Notes under the pieces: model-generated
What the model was told of the DNA's origin: nothing
What the model saw: only the letters and a program-made list of their open reading frames with translations
The model's database searches: none
DNA from: Pseudomonadota bacterium
GTDB lineage: Bacteria; Pseudomonadota; Gammaproteobacteria; Burkholderiales; Ferrovaceae
Direction: 5' to 3'
NCBI GenBank assembly: GCA_021794775.1
Contig: JAJYQG010000155.1
Location: 1-13,704, forward strand
Length of the DNA: 13,704 nt
Program-made: the position numbers and the translations under genes
Shown: in pieces, positions 1 through 10,582 of the stretch
Layout: each line of letters opens with the position of its first letter
Position numbering within the stretch: the stretch's first letter is position 1

Positions 1-820
<820 letters not shown>

Positions 821-846
821 TCAAAAGTCTTTTCATCGGGCAAGAT

Positions 847-2004
847 TCAGGCATCGGCTTTAAGGGCCATCACGCGGTCGCGCATTTCCCAGGTAAATTC
901 AGGCTCTTCCCGGCCAAAATGGCCATAGGCCGAAGTCTTGCTGTAGATGGGGCGCAGCAGATCGAGCGCTTGGATGATTCCCTTGGGGCGCAGATCAAAG
1001 TGACGCTGGACCAGTTGAGCCAGCTTTGCATCGTCCATCTTGCCCGTCCCAAAGGTATTGACCATCAAACTGACTGGGCGTGCCACGCCAATGGCATAGG
1101 CCACCTGAACTTCACAGCGACGCGCCAAGCCGGCGGCCACGATATTCTTGGCCACATGTCGCATGGCATAGGCCGCTGAGCGGTCAACCTTGGAGGGATC
1201 CTTGCCGGAAAACGCTCCGCCACCATGTCTGGCTGCCCCACCATAGGTATCGACGATGATCTTGCGTCCCGTCAATCCGCAATCCCCCATCGGCCCACCA
1301 ATCACAAAGCGCCCCGTAGGATTGACCAGGTAGCGGGTATTGGGCCCCAACAGATGGGCAGGCAACACAGGCTTGATGATGTCTTCAACCACCGCTTCAC
1401 TCAGCTGTTGATGCGACACATCGGGGTGGTGCTGGGTAGAAAGAACAACGGTTTCAATGCTATGCGCCTGACCATCCACATAGCGAACGCTGACCTGAGA
1501 TTTGGCATCCGGGCGCAAAAAAGGCAATCGTCCATCTTTGCGCAATTCTGCCTGACGTTGCATCAAACGATGCGATAAGTGAATGGGCAGCGGCATGAGG
1601 GTATCGGTTTCGTCGCAGGCGTAGCCGAACATCAAGCCTTGGTCACCCGCCCCTTGATCAAGGTCCAGACCACTGCCTTCATCGACCCCCTGAGCAATGT
1701 CCGGGCTCTGGCGGTTCAACGCCGTCAGCACAGCACAGGTCTGATAATCAAAGCCAATGTCCGAACTGTTGTAGCCGATGCGGCGCACCACATCGCGGGC
1801 AACATCGATGTAGTTGATTTGTGCCTTGGTGGTAATTTCGCCTGAAATGACGATCAGTCCCGTGCTGGTCAGCGTTTCGCACGCCACCCGTCCACGAGGA
1901 TCCTGCGTTAGAATGGCATCCAGAACACCGTCGGAAATCTGATCGGCCACCTTGTCCGGATGCCCCTCGGATACCGACTCCGAAGAAAATATATATTCGC
2001 TCAT
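847..2004 (-). CDS. metK: S-adenosylmethionine synthetase
   Basis: Makes S-adenosylmethionine from methionine and ATP, the cell's main methyl donor; a cytoplasmic homotetramer in the family. The 385-residue protein has the usual length. Signatures seen: GHPDK at 14-18 in the N-terminal ATP/methionine site, [12 protein letters not shown] at 118-129, and the glycine-rich phosphate loop [12 protein letters not shown] at 260-271. The reading frame could begin seven codons upstream at 2025, but [18 protein letters not shown] matches how family members begin, so 2004 is chosen. The ribosome binding site is unremarkable for either start. It diverges from the acyltransferase gene and is followed after 41 bp by ahcY, giving a SAM-making and SAH-clearing pair. 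No missing key residues were seen. Confidence 0.97.
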   Translation of the reverse strand: MSEYIFSSESVSEGHPDKVADQISDGVLDAILTQDPRGRVACETLTSTGLIVISGEITTKAQINYIDVARDVVRRIGYNSSDIGFDYQTCAVLTALNRQSPDIAQGVDEGSGLDLDQGAGDQGLMFGYACDETDTLMPLPIHLSHRLMQRQAELRKDGRLPFLRPDAKSQVSVRYVDGQAHSIETVVLSTQHHPDVSHQQLSEAVVEDIIKPVLPAHLLGPNTRYLVNPTGRFVIGGPMGDCGLTGRKIIVDTYGGAARHGGGAFSGKDPSKVDRSAAYAMRHVAKNIVAAGLARRCEVQVAYAIGVARPVSLMVNTFGTGKMDDAKLAQLVQRHFDLRPKGIIQALDLLRPIYSKTSAYGHFGREEPEFTWEMRDRVMALKADA

Positions 2005-2050
2005 GGCAACCCTGCCCTTTGTCATATGGAAAATGGTCCTGCAACGGCCG

Positions 2051-2059
2051 ATTGTACCA
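2051..2059 (-). promoter_or_regulatory. Possible extended -10 promoter of metK
   Basis: Read on the minus strand, the 71-bp gap between metK and the acyltransferase gene contains TGGTACAAT. This is a TACAAT -10 hexamer preceded by the TG of an extended -10 element. The hexamer lies at 2051-2056, which would put the transcript start about 40 nt before the metK ATG. No good -35 hexamer is seen 16-18 bp upstream, as is common for extended -10 promoters. This is sequence resemblance only. Confidence 0.35.
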
Positions 2060-2075
2060 GCATTCCCATAGCCTC

Positions 2076-2945
2076 ATGATGCGCCTGATTTTTTTCCCCT
2101 TGTGGCTGCTGCATTGGCTACCCATGAACGGACTCTGGCTGCCAGGACGGTGCTTGGGCTGGGTCGTTTTTCGCCTGGCGCGGGAACGGCGCCACGTTAC
2201 CCTGACCAATCTGCGCCTCTGTTTTCCGGGATGGACCGAAGCGCAATACCACACCACCGCACTGCGACATTTTCAGGGTTTCGTAACCAGCATCTTGACG
2301 CTGGGCATCACCTGGTTTGCCTCCGAGCAGCGCATGCGTCGACTGGTCCATTATCACGGACTGGAACATGTGACGGCAGCTCGTGATGCAGGGCCCGTCA
2401 TTCTGTTCACCCCCCATTTTTTCGGCGTGGATACCATCGGCCCCTTCCTGACCCTTGATTTCGATGTCATTACCATCAACTCTCGCATCAAGAATCCTTC
2501 CCTGAATGACATCATCCGCCAATATCGGTTACGCTGGGGCAAAGGCCTGATCTTTTCCCGTCAGGAAAGCATGCGTCAGGTCTTGCGCGCATTCAAACCA
2601 GGATGGTTGCTGTACTATCTGCCCGATCAGGATTTTGGCCCGAGGGATTCCATCTTCGTGGATTTTTTCGGCGTCCCAAGCGCCACCGTGCCTGCTCTTG
2701 GACGCATGGCACGCATGGCCAAGGCCAAGGTCGTTCCCTGTGTTGTCCACGTCGACTATGCGCGAGGACGTTTTGACGTCACCTTCCACCCCTCCTGGCA
2801 AAGCTTCCCCAGCGGCAGCGACGAACAGGATACACGGCGCATGAACCGTTTCATCGAGGAACAGGTGATCGAACAACCCGCCCATTATCTTTGGTCTCAC
2901 AAACGTTTCAAAACCCGACCGCCAGGAGAGCCTTCCCTGTACTGA
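2076..2945 (+). CDS. Lysophospholipid/lipid A acyltransferase, LpxL/HtrB family
   Basis: Predicted inner-membrane enzyme that transfers an acyl chain from acyl-ACP to a lipid A precursor (late Kdo-lipid A acylation) or a related lipid. The 289-residue protein starts with a hydrophobic segment ([16 protein letters not shown]) likely to anchor it. It has the catalytic H(X4)D motif as HFFGVD, with His114 and Asp119. Further family blocks are NLRLCFP at 45-51, PDQDFG at 183-188 and [16 protein letters not shown] at 197-212. An in-frame ATG at 2019 would overlap the metK leader and add 19 unconserved residues; the MMRL start fits the family better, though its ribosome binding site is weak. It is divergent from metK and 82 bp before dapF. 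Whether it adds the first or second secondary acyl chain cannot be told, so no symbol is given. Confidence 0.88.
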   Translation: MMRLIFFPLWLLHWLPMNGLWLPGRCLGWVVFRLARERRHVTLTNLRLCFPGWTEAQYHTTALRHFQGFVTSILTLGITWFASEQRMRRLVHYHGLEHVTAARDAGPVILFTPHFFGVDTIGPFLTLDFDVITINSRIKNPSLNDIIRQYRLRWGKGLIFSRQESMRQVLRAFKPGWLLYYLPDQDFGPRDSIFVDFFGVPSATVPALGRMARMAKAKVVPCVVHVDYARGRFDVTFHPSWQSFPSGSDEQDTRRMNRFIEEQVIEQPAHYLWSHKRFKTRPPGEPSLY

Positions 2946-3027
2946 CTGGCTGAAGAGATCGGCATTGTTTCAACCTCATCGACCCAAATGGCGTAGCATT
3001 CCATCTTTCTCACGGCACGACACCAGA

Positions 3028-3894
3028 ATGACCGTACTACCTTTTACCAAAATGCAGGGCCTGGGCAATGACTTCGTGATGCTCGATGGCGTGCGCACAT
3101 CGCTGCAACTGTCCCCAGAGCAACTGCGCTGGCTCGCAGACCGCCATTTTGGCATCGGCTGTGATCAGATTTTGTGGGTAGAGCCCGCGCAACATGCCGA
3201 CCACGACTTTCGTTACCGGATTTTCAATCAAGATGGCGGAGAAGTGGCCAACTGCGGCAACGGCGTTCGCTGTTTTTCCCGCTTTGTTCACGACCAGAGG
3301 CTAACCAGCAAAACCCGCTTGCAGGTTGAAACCCAAGCCGGACTCCTGGAGCCCGAACTGCTCGAAACCGGTGAGGTCCGCGTCAACATGGGCGAGCCAC
3401 TGTTTGATGCGGCCCAAGTTCCGTTTCTGGGCGCCGGCCCCGGCCCGGTTCATGACATCGAGATCGGGAAAGTGACGCGATCCATCACCGTCTTGTCGAT
3501 GGGCAATCCTCACGCTGTGCAGATCGTAGCCAATGTCGATACCGCCCCCGTCGCTGAAGAAGGCCCCCTGATCGAGCGCCATCCCCTTTTCCCGGAGCGG
3601 GTCAACGCAGGGTTCATGGAAATCGTAGACCGCCATCGTATTCGCTTGCGCGTCTTCGAACGAGGTTCCGGAGAAACCCTGGCCTGCGGCACTGGAGCCT
3701 GTGCCGCCGTCGTCACCGGTCAAATGTTGCAACGCTTGGCGCCGATCGTGGAGGTTCGCACCCACGGCGGACAACTTGTCATAGAATGGCAAGGACTGGG
3801 GCATCCCGTCTGGATGACCGGACCCGCCGTCACCGTTTTCAGCGGCACCGTTAGCGTGCCCGATACCGAGGAGCTTCGTCATGCTGGACGCTGA
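3028..3894 (+). CDS. dapF: Diaminopimelate epimerase
   Basis: Interconverts LL- and meso-diaminopimelate, supplying lysine and the peptidoglycan cross-link residue; cytoplasmic and cofactor-free. The two catalytic cysteines of the family are present: Cys76 in NCGNG and Cys220 in ACGTGAC. Other conserved blocks are [10 protein letters not shown] at 8-17, GNPHAV at 159-164 and [14 protein letters not shown] at 210-223. The frame is open from an ATG at 2965, but the extra 21 residues are not family-like; [16 protein letters not shown] is the expected N-terminus and gives 288 residues, a normal length. No strong ribosome binding site precedes it. The last 14 bp overlap the DUF484 gene, which suggests coupled translation. 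Confidence 0.96.
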   Translation: MTVLPFTKMQGLGNDFVMLDGVRTSLQLSPEQLRWLADRHFGIGCDQILWVEPAQHADHDFRYRIFNQDGGEVANCGNGVRCFSRFVHDQRLTSKTRLQVETQAGLLEPELLETGEVRVNMGEPLFDAAQVPFLGAGPGPVHDIEIGKVTRSITVLSMGNPHAVQIVANVDTAPVAEEGPLIERHPLFPERVNAGFMEIVDRHRIRLRVFERGSGETLACGTGACAAVVTGQMLQRLAPIVEVRTHGGQLVIEWQGLGHPVWMTGPAVTVFSGTVSVPDTEELRHAGR

Positions 3895-4537
3895 AATCGT
3901 CGCCTCATGGCTCAAAGACAACCCGGAATTCTTTTTGTTGCATGGTGCCATGCTCAATGACATCAAGATTCCTCATCCCCATGGAACCCACACGGTATCG
4001 CTCAGCGAACGCCAGCTTCTGACGCTGCGCGATAAAAACCGTACCCTGGAGCAACGTCTTTCCGAATTGATCGGCTACGCCGAAACCAACGACAGCATCA
4101 GCAGCAAAGTCCACCAATTGGCCGTTCGCTTGCTTGCCCAGCGTTCCCTTGCCGGAGTCCTGGACACCATACAACAACAGATGTTGCACAATTTCGGCGT
4201 TCCCCATGTCACCCTGCGTCTTTGGAACTTCAATTCGCGCCTGCGTGACCATGTGGCTTTTCAAGCCGTAGCCAAATTGCAACAGGAAGCCATCGCCCAC
4301 GTCGAAACACCTCGTTGTGGTCACCATATGCCCGTTCAATGCGACCAATGGTTTGGCGACCTGGCCGACGAACTCAAGTCCTATGCCCTTCTGCCCATGC
4401 GCGACAGCGAAACCTTCGGCGCCTTGCTGCTGGGGTCCCCCGATGAAAACCGTTTCTACCCCGACATGGGAATATTCTATCTGCAGCGCATCACCGAGCT
4501 GGTCAGTACCGCTCTGCGCAACCATGAAACCCCTTGA
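3881..4537 (+). CDS. DUF484 (YigA-type) protein with GAF-like fold
   Basis: Family of unknown biochemical function, conserved between dapF and xerC in many proteobacteria (E. coli yigA holds this position). The 218-residue protein has a short N-terminal domain ([20 protein letters not shown]), then a charged, probably coiled-coil helix at roughly 43-68. A C-terminal region from about 85 resembles a GAF sensory domain; no ligand-binding residues can be named. The start is supported by GAGGAG seven bases before the ATG. It overlaps dapF by 14 bp at its start and xerC by 14 bp at its end, so the three genes are almost certainly one transcript. No signal peptide or membrane segment is seen. Family assignment is confident; role is unknown. 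Confidence 0.87.
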   Translation: MLDAEIVASWLKDNPEFFLLHGAMLNDIKIPHPHGTHTVSLSERQLLTLRDKNRTLEQRLSELIGYAETNDSISSKVHQLAVRLLAQRSLAGVLDTIQQQMLHNFGVPHVTLRLWNFNSRLRDHVAFQAVAKLQQEAIAHVETPRCGHHMPVQCDQWFGDLADELKSYALLPMRDSETFGALLLGSPDENRFYPDMGIFYLQRITELVSTALRNHETP

Positions 4538-5447
4538 CCCCCCCGAAGTTGCCGCGCCCATCCAGGCGTGGTTGGATCAGCTGCGCTATGAGCGCCGCCT
4601 GTCACCACGAACCCTTGCCAGCTATCGGTACGACATGCTTCTTCTGCAAACGTTTCTTGATGAAACCGCCTTGCCACTCGAAATCATCACCGCCAACCAT
4701 ATCCGGCGCTGGGTCGGCATCCTCCACGGGCGCCACCTGTCGGGACGTAGCCTGGCCCGCCTCCTGTCGGCATGGCGAAGTTTTTTTGGTCACCGGGTCA
4801 GGTTTCACGCTTTGCCAACCAACCCTTGTCTTGATGTCCGCCCGCCCAAGTCGCCGCACCGTTTGCCCCACGCCCTATCCCCCGATCAAGCGGGGCGCAT
4901 GATGACCGAACTGGGCAACCAAGACATCGATTTGCGCGACCATGCCATCCTGGAGCTCTTTTATTCATCCGGCCTGCGCTTATCCGAACTCACCGGGCTC
5001 ACCTGGGGAAACTTGCAACGCGAAACGGGGACCGTCAGAGTCCGCGGAAAAGGCGATAAGGTGCGTGAAATTCCTGTTGGCCGTAAAGCCTGGGAAGCTT
5101 TGGCGCAGTGGCAGAACCGCCACCCCGTGCAACCCGTTGGAGCCGATACGCCAGTCTTCACCAGTCGCCAAGGACACCCCTTGGGAAACCGTGGGGTACA
5201 AAGCCGCATTGCCCTGCATGCACGCCGCCTCGGCCTTGACGATCGCGTCCATCCGCATGTCCTGCGACATTCCTTTGCCACCCATATGCTGCAATCGAGC
5301 CAGGATCTTCGTGCCGTACAGGAAATGCTGGGGCATGCCCATATCACATCCACTCAGGTGTACACCCACCTCGACTTTCAACATCTGTCCAGCGTTTACG
5401 ATCAGGCCCATCCACGCGCACGACGCCGTACCGATCAGGCTGGGTAG
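4524..5447 (+). CDS. xerC: Site-specific tyrosine recombinase XerC
   Basis: With XerD, XerC resolves chromosome dimers at the dif site during division. The 307-residue protein has an N-terminal SAM-like DNA-binding domain (about 10-95) and a C-terminal catalytic domain. All catalytic residues are present: Arg152 in SSGLRLSEL, Lys176 in RGKGDK, His245 and Arg248 in HVLRHSFATHM, His271 in LGHAHIT and the nucleophile Tyr280 in TQVYTHL. The frame is open from 4317, but that stretch is the alternate frame of the DUF484 gene. The ATG at 4524 gives the expected N-terminus (AWLDQLRYERRLSPRT). The position behind dapF and DUF484 supports XerC rather than XerD or a phage integrase. Its 3' end overlaps the end of anmK on the opposite strand by 13 bp. 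Confidence 0.95.
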   Translation: MKPLDPPEVAAPIQAWLDQLRYERRLSPRTLASYRYDMLLLQTFLDETALPLEIITANHIRRWVGILHGRHLSGRSLARLLSAWRSFFGHRVRFHALPTNPCLDVRPPKSPHRLPHALSPDQAGRMMTELGNQDIDLRDHAILELFYSSGLRLSELTGLTWGNLQRETGTVRVRGKGDKVREIPVGRKAWEALAQWQNRHPVQPVGADTPVFTSRQGHPLGNRGVQSRIALHARRLGLDDRVHPHVLRHSFATHMLQSSQDLRAVQEMLGHAHITSTQVYTHLDFQHLSSVYDQAHPRARRRTDQAG

Positions 5448-6586
5448 CAGGCGCCCAAAACCGCCGCATGCCGCGCCCCGGTTACTGCTGGCAGGTTACC
5501 TGGCACACGCTTCGTATGGGCCCATGCCAGCCAAGCAAAAGCACAGGCCTCCACCTGCTGAACGGGTAGGCCCACCGACTCGGTGGTCGTCACCCTGACA
5601 TTAGGCAGAAGCATGCTCATACGCCGCATCAACGCCCCATTGAGCGCCCCTCCACCGCAAACCAGCATTTCCACCACATCCGCTCGGCCAGCTACTTCTT
5701 GCCGGACCGCATGCGTCACCGAGCGTGCCGTCAATTCCAGTAAGGTACATTGGATATCCTGTGGTGGCCGAGCTTCGAGATCGGGCGTGATCGAGGCCAA
5801 CCAGCTTAGATTGAAGTCTTCCCATCCCGTACTTTTTGGGGGGGGCTTCAGAAAGAAAGGATGCTCCAAACAGCGCGACAAGATGTCCTCCTGGCATACG
5901 CCCGAAGCAGCCCATTCCCCATCACGGTCATAATCCAGACCCAGGTGACGACGAATCCATGCATCCATGAGCGTATTGGCGGGACCGATGTCATAACCTG
6001 TCGTCACCTCGCCTGGCAGCAAACAGGTGAGGTTGGCGATTCCGCCCAGATTGAGCACCAAACGTGGCTGCGTGGGGTGGCGCAACAGAGCTTCATGAAA
6101 CGCGGGAACCAGCGGCGCTCCCTGTCCACCCGCCGCCAGGTCGCGGGCACGAAAATCCGTCACCACAGCAATCCCGGACAATTCTGCCAGCAAAGCCCCA
6201 TTCACCAGTTGGACGCTGTACCCCTCACCAGGCCGGTGCCGCACGGTCTGCCCATGACACCCCATGGCTTCGACCCGCTCCGACGGCACACCCAACCCAT
6301 GCAGCAGAACCATCACCAACCGCGCATAACATCGGCTGAGCTCAGAGGACAGCAGGTAGGCCCGTTCCACTTCATTCGCTCCGCTGCGGCAGAGGGCTGC
6401 CAGCGCATCTCGCAAAGGAGCCGCAAAGGGGGCGTGACGATGTCCGCAAACCGTGGGATGAGAAGGATCAAAAAAATCCACCAGCACGGCATCGACACCA
6501 TCCAGGCTGGTGCCGGACATCAAACCCAGATACAGGGTGCGTGGCGATTTATTCGAAGCTGGCTTGGGCACTGCCGCGTACGGCAT
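5435..6586 (-). CDS. anmK: Anhydro-N-acetylmuramic acid kinase
   Basis: Cytoplasmic enzyme of peptidoglycan recycling: it opens and phosphorylates 1,6-anhydro-MurNAc with ATP, giving MurNAc-6-phosphate. The 383-residue protein has the ATP-binding block GLMSGTSLDGVD at 21-32, GCHGQTVRH at 109-117, VTDFRARDLAAGGQGAPLVP at 142-161, LNLGGIANLT at 178-187 and CGGGALNGALM near the C-terminus. Asp199 in GYDIGPANTLMDAW sits at the catalytic-base position; the more usual form is DTGPGN, so two neighbouring residues differ here. About 15 residues precede the conserved core. The start codon lies inside the end of the M23 peptidase gene (38-bp overlap), suggesting a shared transcript. A run of eight C (minus strand) near 5839 encodes the conserved PPPKSTG segment and does not break the frame. 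Confidence 0.95.
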   Translation of the reverse strand: MPYAAVPKPASNKSPRTLYLGLMSGTSLDGVDAVLVDFFDPSHPTVCGHRHAPFAAPLRDALAALCRSGANEVERAYLLSSELSRCYARLVMVLLHGLGVPSERVEAMGCHGQTVRHRPGEGYSVQLVNGALLAELSGIAVVTDFRARDLAAGGQGAPLVPAFHEALLRHPTQPRLVLNLGGIANLTCLLPGEVTTGYDIGPANTLMDAWIRRHLGLDYDRDGEWAASGVCQEDILSRCLEHPFFLKPPPKSTGWEDFNLSWLASITPDLEARPPQDIQCTLLELTARSVTHAVRQEVAGRADVVEMLVCGGGALNGALMRRMSMLLPNVRVTTTESVGLPVQQVEACAFAWLAWAHTKRVPGNLPAVTGARHAAVLGACYPA

Positions 6587-7895
6587 CGAGCTGTTTGACC
6601 AGAGGCGCCGTGGCCGACAGGAACTGCGTGCGATTGCGGCCTGTCAGGTTGGCGCTGGCATAACGGGGCACTTCGGAGCCCAAGGGGTCATGCTGCACAC
6701 CGTTGATCTTGAATTCGTAGTGAAGATGGGGGCCTGTTGCCCATCCGGTCATCCCGACATAACCGATCAGATCGCCCTGACGAACCTTGCCACCACGGGA
6801 CAAGCCGTTGGCAAAAGCAGACAGATGGCCATAAACGGTATCGATACCATTGGCATGGTGCAGTTCGATCATGTTGCCGTAACCATTACGCCAACCGGCA
6901 TAAGCCACGGTGGCATTGGCCACCGCCACGATGGGGGTGCCTTTGGGAGCGGCAAGATCAATGCCCTTATGAGCACGCCACTCTTTCAGAATGGGATGAA
7001 AACGGGCGGCAGAGAAACCGGAAGTAACCCGCGTGAAAGCAATCGGAGAACGCAAGAATGAGGCCTTCGTCCCCTTGCCATCCGGGGTGTAATAATCGCC
7101 GCCATCCTGCCCTTCGAAGTAAACGCGCCGCACAACATGTCCGCGATTGACAAATTCAGCCGCCAGAATGCGTCCAGGAACCAACTGATCAAAATCATTC
7201 TGGCTGGCTTCGTACACCACCGAAAAGGTGTCGCCAGCGCGCAAATCATTGTGAAAATCAAGGTCGGTAGAAAACAGCTGCGTCAGCTGATGGGTCACCG
7301 CATCGGGTACCCCAGCACTGTCTGCAGCGGCAAACAGGGAACTCTGAATTGTCCCGCTCACCTGAACCATGCGGGTCAAGGCACCACTCTGTTCCTGGCG
7401 TGATTTGAAGCCGGATCCATCGCGCGATACCACCAGGGTGCCTTTAGCCCCGTCGGGAAAACGCAACACCAGCAATTCGCCATTGGGTCCATGTTCTACC
7501 CGTACCGGCTTGCCAGGAGCCATATGCTGATAAATGGTGCGCGCCTGACGATCTTGGGCGATATACTCCAGCGCCGCAGGATCGTTGACGCCCATGCGGA
7601 ACAACAGGGCGGCCAAGGTATCCCCTGAACGCACCTGATCTTGCTGGACGTAGGTCCCCGGCGTTGCCACCGGCTCAGAGAGCACGGCCGTGATCTCTTC
7701 CGTTACCGGAGTCACCGGGACCGTACGCAGCGAAGAACCTGGCGTCACGCCAAAAGCCGTGGCCACCCCAAAACCAAGCATCAAAACCGTCGCCACCTTG
7801 CCACTGAAACGGGCATCGGTCGCATCGACAGGGCTATTTTGGGTTAAAATCCAGCGCTTGAACGTCGCCGTGCGTTGTTTGAAAAACGAAGTCAT
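6549..7895 (-). CDS. M23-family peptidoglycan DD-endopeptidase, MepM-like
   Basis: Predicted envelope zinc peptidase that cuts peptide cross-links in peptidoglycan, allowing wall growth. The 448-residue protein has a cytoplasmic N-terminus and one membrane segment at about 33-50 ([17 protein letters not shown]), so the rest should be periplasmic. A LysM/OapA-like region around 88-135 begins [15 protein letters not shown]. The C-terminal M23 domain has the zinc-binding HxxxD (His309, Asp313 in [12 protein letters not shown]), a further catalytic-type His357 in TVYGHLS, and the HxH of GPHLHYEF (His390, His392), so it should be active. Length and domain order match E. coli MepM (YebA). It is transcribed away from tyrS across a 42-bp gap and overlaps anmK by 38 bp. 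A MepM-type endopeptidase is likelier than an inactive EnvC/NlpD-type activator, because all metal ligands are present. Confidence 0.92.
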   Translation of the reverse strand: MTSFFKQRTATFKRWILTQNSPVDATDARFSGKVATVLMLGFGVATAFGVTPGSSLRTVPVTPVTEEITAVLSEPVATPGTYVQQDQVRSGDTLAALLFRMGVNDPAALEYIAQDRQARTIYQHMAPGKPVRVEHGPNGELLVLRFPDGAKGTLVVSRDGSGFKSRQEQSGALTRMVQVSGTIQSSLFAAADSAGVPDAVTHQLTQLFSTDLDFHNDLRAGDTFSVVYEASQNDFDQLVPGRILAAEFVNRGHVVRRVYFEGQDGGDYYTPDGKGTKASFLRSPIAFTRVTSGFSAARFHPILKEWRAHKGIDLAAPKGTPIVAVANATVAYAGWRNGYGNMIELHHANGIDTVYGHLSAFANGLSRGGKVRQGDLIGYVGMTGWATGPHLHYEFKINGVQHDPLGSEVPRYASANLTGRNRTQFLSATAPLVKQLDAVRGSAQASFE

Positions 7896-7937
7896 GCGCG
7901 GAAGTCTAACAGAAACTTATGGCTGATACAAACCCGG

Positions 7938-9158
7938 ATGAATGACAACAAACCTGAAAAAACCTCTCTGATCGACGGATGGGATGAGATCGCCCGAGGC
8001 ACCGAAGAGATCCTCCCTCAGGAAACCTTGCGCGAACGCTTGGCCGAAGGTCGACCGCTGCGTGTCAAAGCCGGTTTTGATCCCACTGCTCCCGACCTTC
8101 ATCTGGGTCATACGGTCTTGCTCAACAAGCTGCGCACCTTGCAAGATCTGGGACATGAGATCATTTTTCTCATCGGCGACTTCACGGCCCTCATTGGAGA
8201 CCCCACGGGACGCAACAGCACCCGGCCCGCGCTGACAGCGGAACAGGTTCAAGCCAATGCAGCCACCTACCAGTCCCAGGTCTTTCGCATTCTCGATGCC
8301 AAGCGCACCACTTTGGCTTTCAACAGCCACTGGATGAACGAGCTGGGCAGCGCCGGACTCATTCGCCTGGCAGCAACCCATACCGTGGCGCGCATGCTGG
8401 AACGGGATGACTTTGCCAAACGCTATCAAGCCGAACAACCCATTGCCTTGCACGAATTTCTCTATCCTTTGGTGCAAGGATACGACTCCGTCGCACTCAA
8501 GGCCGACCTTGAAATTGGCGGCACCGATCAGAAGTTTAACCTGCTGATGGGAAGAGAATTGCAGAAGCATCATGGTCAACGACCGCAATGCATTTTGACC
8601 TTGCCTTTGCTGGAAGGCACCGACGGGATCAACAAGATGTCCAAATCCCAAGGCAATTTCATCGCCATCGAAGATGCCCCTGAAACCCAGTTTGGCAAGC
8701 TGATGTCGATTTCCGACACGCTCATGTGGCGCTACCTGGAACTGCTGTCCTTTGAAAGTTTGGCCACCTTGGCCCAATGGAAACGTGACGTTGACCAGGG
8801 ACTCAATCCGCGTACGGTCAAGGTCCGACTGGCCAAGGAAATCGTCAGCCGCTTTCATGGCCCTCAGGCCGCCGAGCACGCGCTGCAAGATTTCGAATCG
8901 CGCTTTCGCGACCATGCCATCCCGGACAACCTGCCATCGACCGATATCAACGTTGGCTCTGAAGGGCTGCAGCTGGCCCAATTGGTCCAGCGTGCCGGAC
9001 TCACCGCCACCACCTCCGAAGCGCGGCGACTGATCGACAACGATGGCGTTCGCATCAATGGTGAAAAAGCTGCGGATCCTTCCCAACGCTTTCAGGCTGG
9101 AACAGAAATCATACTCCAGGCAGGCAAACGCAAATTTGCGCGGGTACGGTGCCTCTGA
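7938..9158 (+). CDS. tyrS: Tyrosyl-tRNA synthetase, KMSKS (TyrZ-like) subgroup
   Basis: Charges tRNA-Tyr with tyrosine in the cytoplasm; a class I synthetase. The 406-residue protein has the HIGH-type motif HLGH at 55-58 (PDLHLGH), KMSKS at 233-237, the tyrosine-site block GGTDQKFN at 194-201 and a C-terminal S4 RNA-binding domain at about 342-400 ([23 protein letters not shown]). An intact KMSKS, rather than the KFGKT of E. coli TyrS, places it in the TyrZ-like branch common in proteobacteria. The frame is open from 7875, but an ATG there would overlap the divergent M23 gene and add 21 unconserved residues; 7938 is preferred, with moderate confidence because no strong ribosome binding site is seen. 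The last 10 bp overlap the MATE transporter gene. Confidence 0.95.
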   Translation: MNDNKPEKTSLIDGWDEIARGTEEILPQETLRERLAEGRPLRVKAGFDPTAPDLHLGHTVLLNKLRTLQDLGHEIIFLIGDFTALIGDPTGRNSTRPALTAEQVQANAATYQSQVFRILDAKRTTLAFNSHWMNELGSAGLIRLAATHTVARMLERDDFAKRYQAEQPIALHEFLYPLVQGYDSVALKADLEIGGTDQKFNLLMGRELQKHHGQRPQCILTLPLLEGTDGINKMSKSQGNFIAIEDAPETQFGKLMSISDTLMWRYLELLSFESLATLAQWKRDVDQGLNPRTVKVRLAKEIVSRFHGPQAAEHALQDFESRFRDHAIPDNLPSTDINVGSEGLQLAQLVQRAGLTATTSEARRLIDNDGVRINGEKAADPSQRFQAGTEIILQAGKRKFARVRCL

Positions 9159-10582
9159 TCGAAAGGGCGTTGCCGGCTTTATCCGTCGATGCCCAGGGAA
9201 GACGGCGTGTTGATCTGCGCGCCATTCTGGCGCTGGCTTTCCCTTTGTTTCTCAACAGCAGCCTGCAGGTCATCCTGAACCTCACCGACACCTGGTTTAT
9301 CGGACGTCTGTCGAGCACGGCCATGGCCGCCATGGCCGCTTGCTACTACCTGATTTTCATGTTCTTTTTATTGCTTGGCGGGGTAGGCATCGGAGTCCAG
9401 GCTCTTGTCGCCCAGTATTACGGCGCCAACAATTCCGATGCGGTAGGTCGCAGCACCTGGAGCGGAATCTGGGCTGCAATGGCCACCACACCCTTCTTTT
9501 TGCTGATTGCCTTGGCCGGCACCTGGTTGATTCATCCTTTTGGCTTGTCCCCAGAGGTTGAATCCCTGGCCGTTTCATTCTGGTTCCCACGTTTGATCGG
9601 GGGGCCGCTGTCCACCCTGATTTTTGCCTTCAGTTCGTTCTTCAATGGCATCGGCCAACCGCGCCATACCTTTGGCATCATGCTGCTGGTGGCCTTGGCC
9701 AATGCGGTGCTGAACGATCTTTTCATGTTTCATGGACACCTGGGCATGGCCGGAGCCGCCTGGGGTAGCACCGTGGCCCAGGGAATTGGGGTCATCGTGG
9801 CATGGCGCCTGTTTCTTTCGCCCACCTTTCGCCTGCGTTTTCATACAGGCAGGACTTGGCGGCCCCATCTACCCTCGCTGCGCCAGGTTGTTGCCTTGGG
9901 TATTCCCACTGGCCTTTTCCCTGCCATGGATGTGGTAGGCCTGGGTCTGTTCCAGCTGATGCAGGTCAAGCTGGGCGCGGTGGATGGTGCCGCTACCCAG
10001 ATCGTGATGATGCTGACCTCCATTTCTTACCTTCCTGCCATCGGCATCGCCCTGGCAGGAACCACCCTGGTGGGCCAATCGATTGGGGCAGGAGATCGAG
10101 AGTGGGCGGCCGCCTGTGGTCGCGTCATCATTCGCATAGCGGTAGCTTACATGGGCATTGTCGGGTTGTTATTGGCGTTGGCTTCCCCCTGGATCATCCT
10201 GCCCTTTGTGCCATCCACCGACCCTCTTGCCGCCCCTGTGGTACATCTTTGCGGCATACTGCTATGGATCGCTGCCGGTTATCAGATCTTTGACGCACTC
10301 AACCTGGCCAGCGCATTCTGCCTGCGCGGGGCTGGCGATGTGCGAATCCCGACAGGGTTATTGCTGGGCTGTTCCTGGGGTATTTTTCTGCCACTCTGTC
10401 ACGCGCTGACGTTTCCCCCCGGTCAAGGCTGGGTCCATTTTCTGCCTCAGTGGGGCTTGGGTGCGCGGGGTGGCTGGATGGCAGCGTTTGCCTACACCTT
10501 CAGCCTGGGACTGACCCTATGGTGGCGCTGGCGCTCAGGAGCCTGGAAGCGCATCGATTTGATGGACACTCACACCCAGTAA
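9149..10582 (+). CDS. MATE-family multidrug/Na+-antiporter-type efflux protein
   Basis: Integral inner-membrane transporter predicted to export cationic drugs or metabolites in exchange for Na+ or H+. The 477-residue protein shows about twelve hydrophobic segments in two halves. The family's first-helix signature appears as [12 protein letters not shown], with Asp47. The pseudo-repeat in the second half starts near [23 protein letters not shown]. Length is slightly above the roughly 450-460 of NorM. The start is a GTG at 9149 inside the end of tyrS, which points to translational coupling; a somewhat later start cannot be excluded. The end overlaps the end of coq7 on the other strand by 13 bp. 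Substrate cannot be told from sequence. Confidence 0.9.
   Translation: MPLIERALPALSVDAQGRRRVDLRAILALAFPLFLNSSLQVILNLTDTWFIGRLSSTAMAAMAACYYLIFMFFLLLGGVGIGVQALVAQYYGANNSDAVGRSTWSGIWAAMATTPFFLLIALAGTWLIHPFGLSPEVESLAVSFWFPRLIGGPLSTLIFAFSSFFNGIGQPRHTFGIMLLVALANAVLNDLFMFHGHLGMAGAAWGSTVAQGIGVIVAWRLFLSPTFRLRFHTGRTWRPHLPSLRQVVALGIPTGLFPAMDVVGLGLFQLMQVKLGAVDGAATQIVMMLTSISYLPAIGIALAGTTLVGQSIGAGDREWAAACGRVIIRIAVAYMGIVGLLLALASPWIILPFVPSTDPLAAPVVHLCGILLWIAAGYQIFDALNLASAFCLRGAGDVRIPTGLLLGCSWGIFLPLCHALTFPPGQGWVHFLPQWGLGARGGWMAAFAYTFSLGLTLWWRWRSGAWKRIDLMDTHTQ

Noticed and set aside
2946..3027. 82-bp gap before dapF as a promoter region
   Set aside because: TTGTTT and TAGCAT are present but about 23 bp apart, too far for a normal sigma-70 promoter; no other signal seen.
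5838..5846. Run of eight G (plus strand) as a possible frameshift site in anmK
   Set aside because: Translation through the run gives the conserved PPPKSTG block and the frame stays intact on both sides.
7917..9086. Long open frame (389 codons) on the minus strand opposite tyrS
   Set aside because: tyrS carries HLGH, KMSKS and an S4 domain in the other strand; the opposite product has no recognisable motif.
9319..9342. Short direct repeat of GCCATGGCC in the MATE gene
   Set aside because: It simply encodes an Ala-Met-Ala-Ala-Met-Ala membrane stretch; only two copies and no wider repeat.
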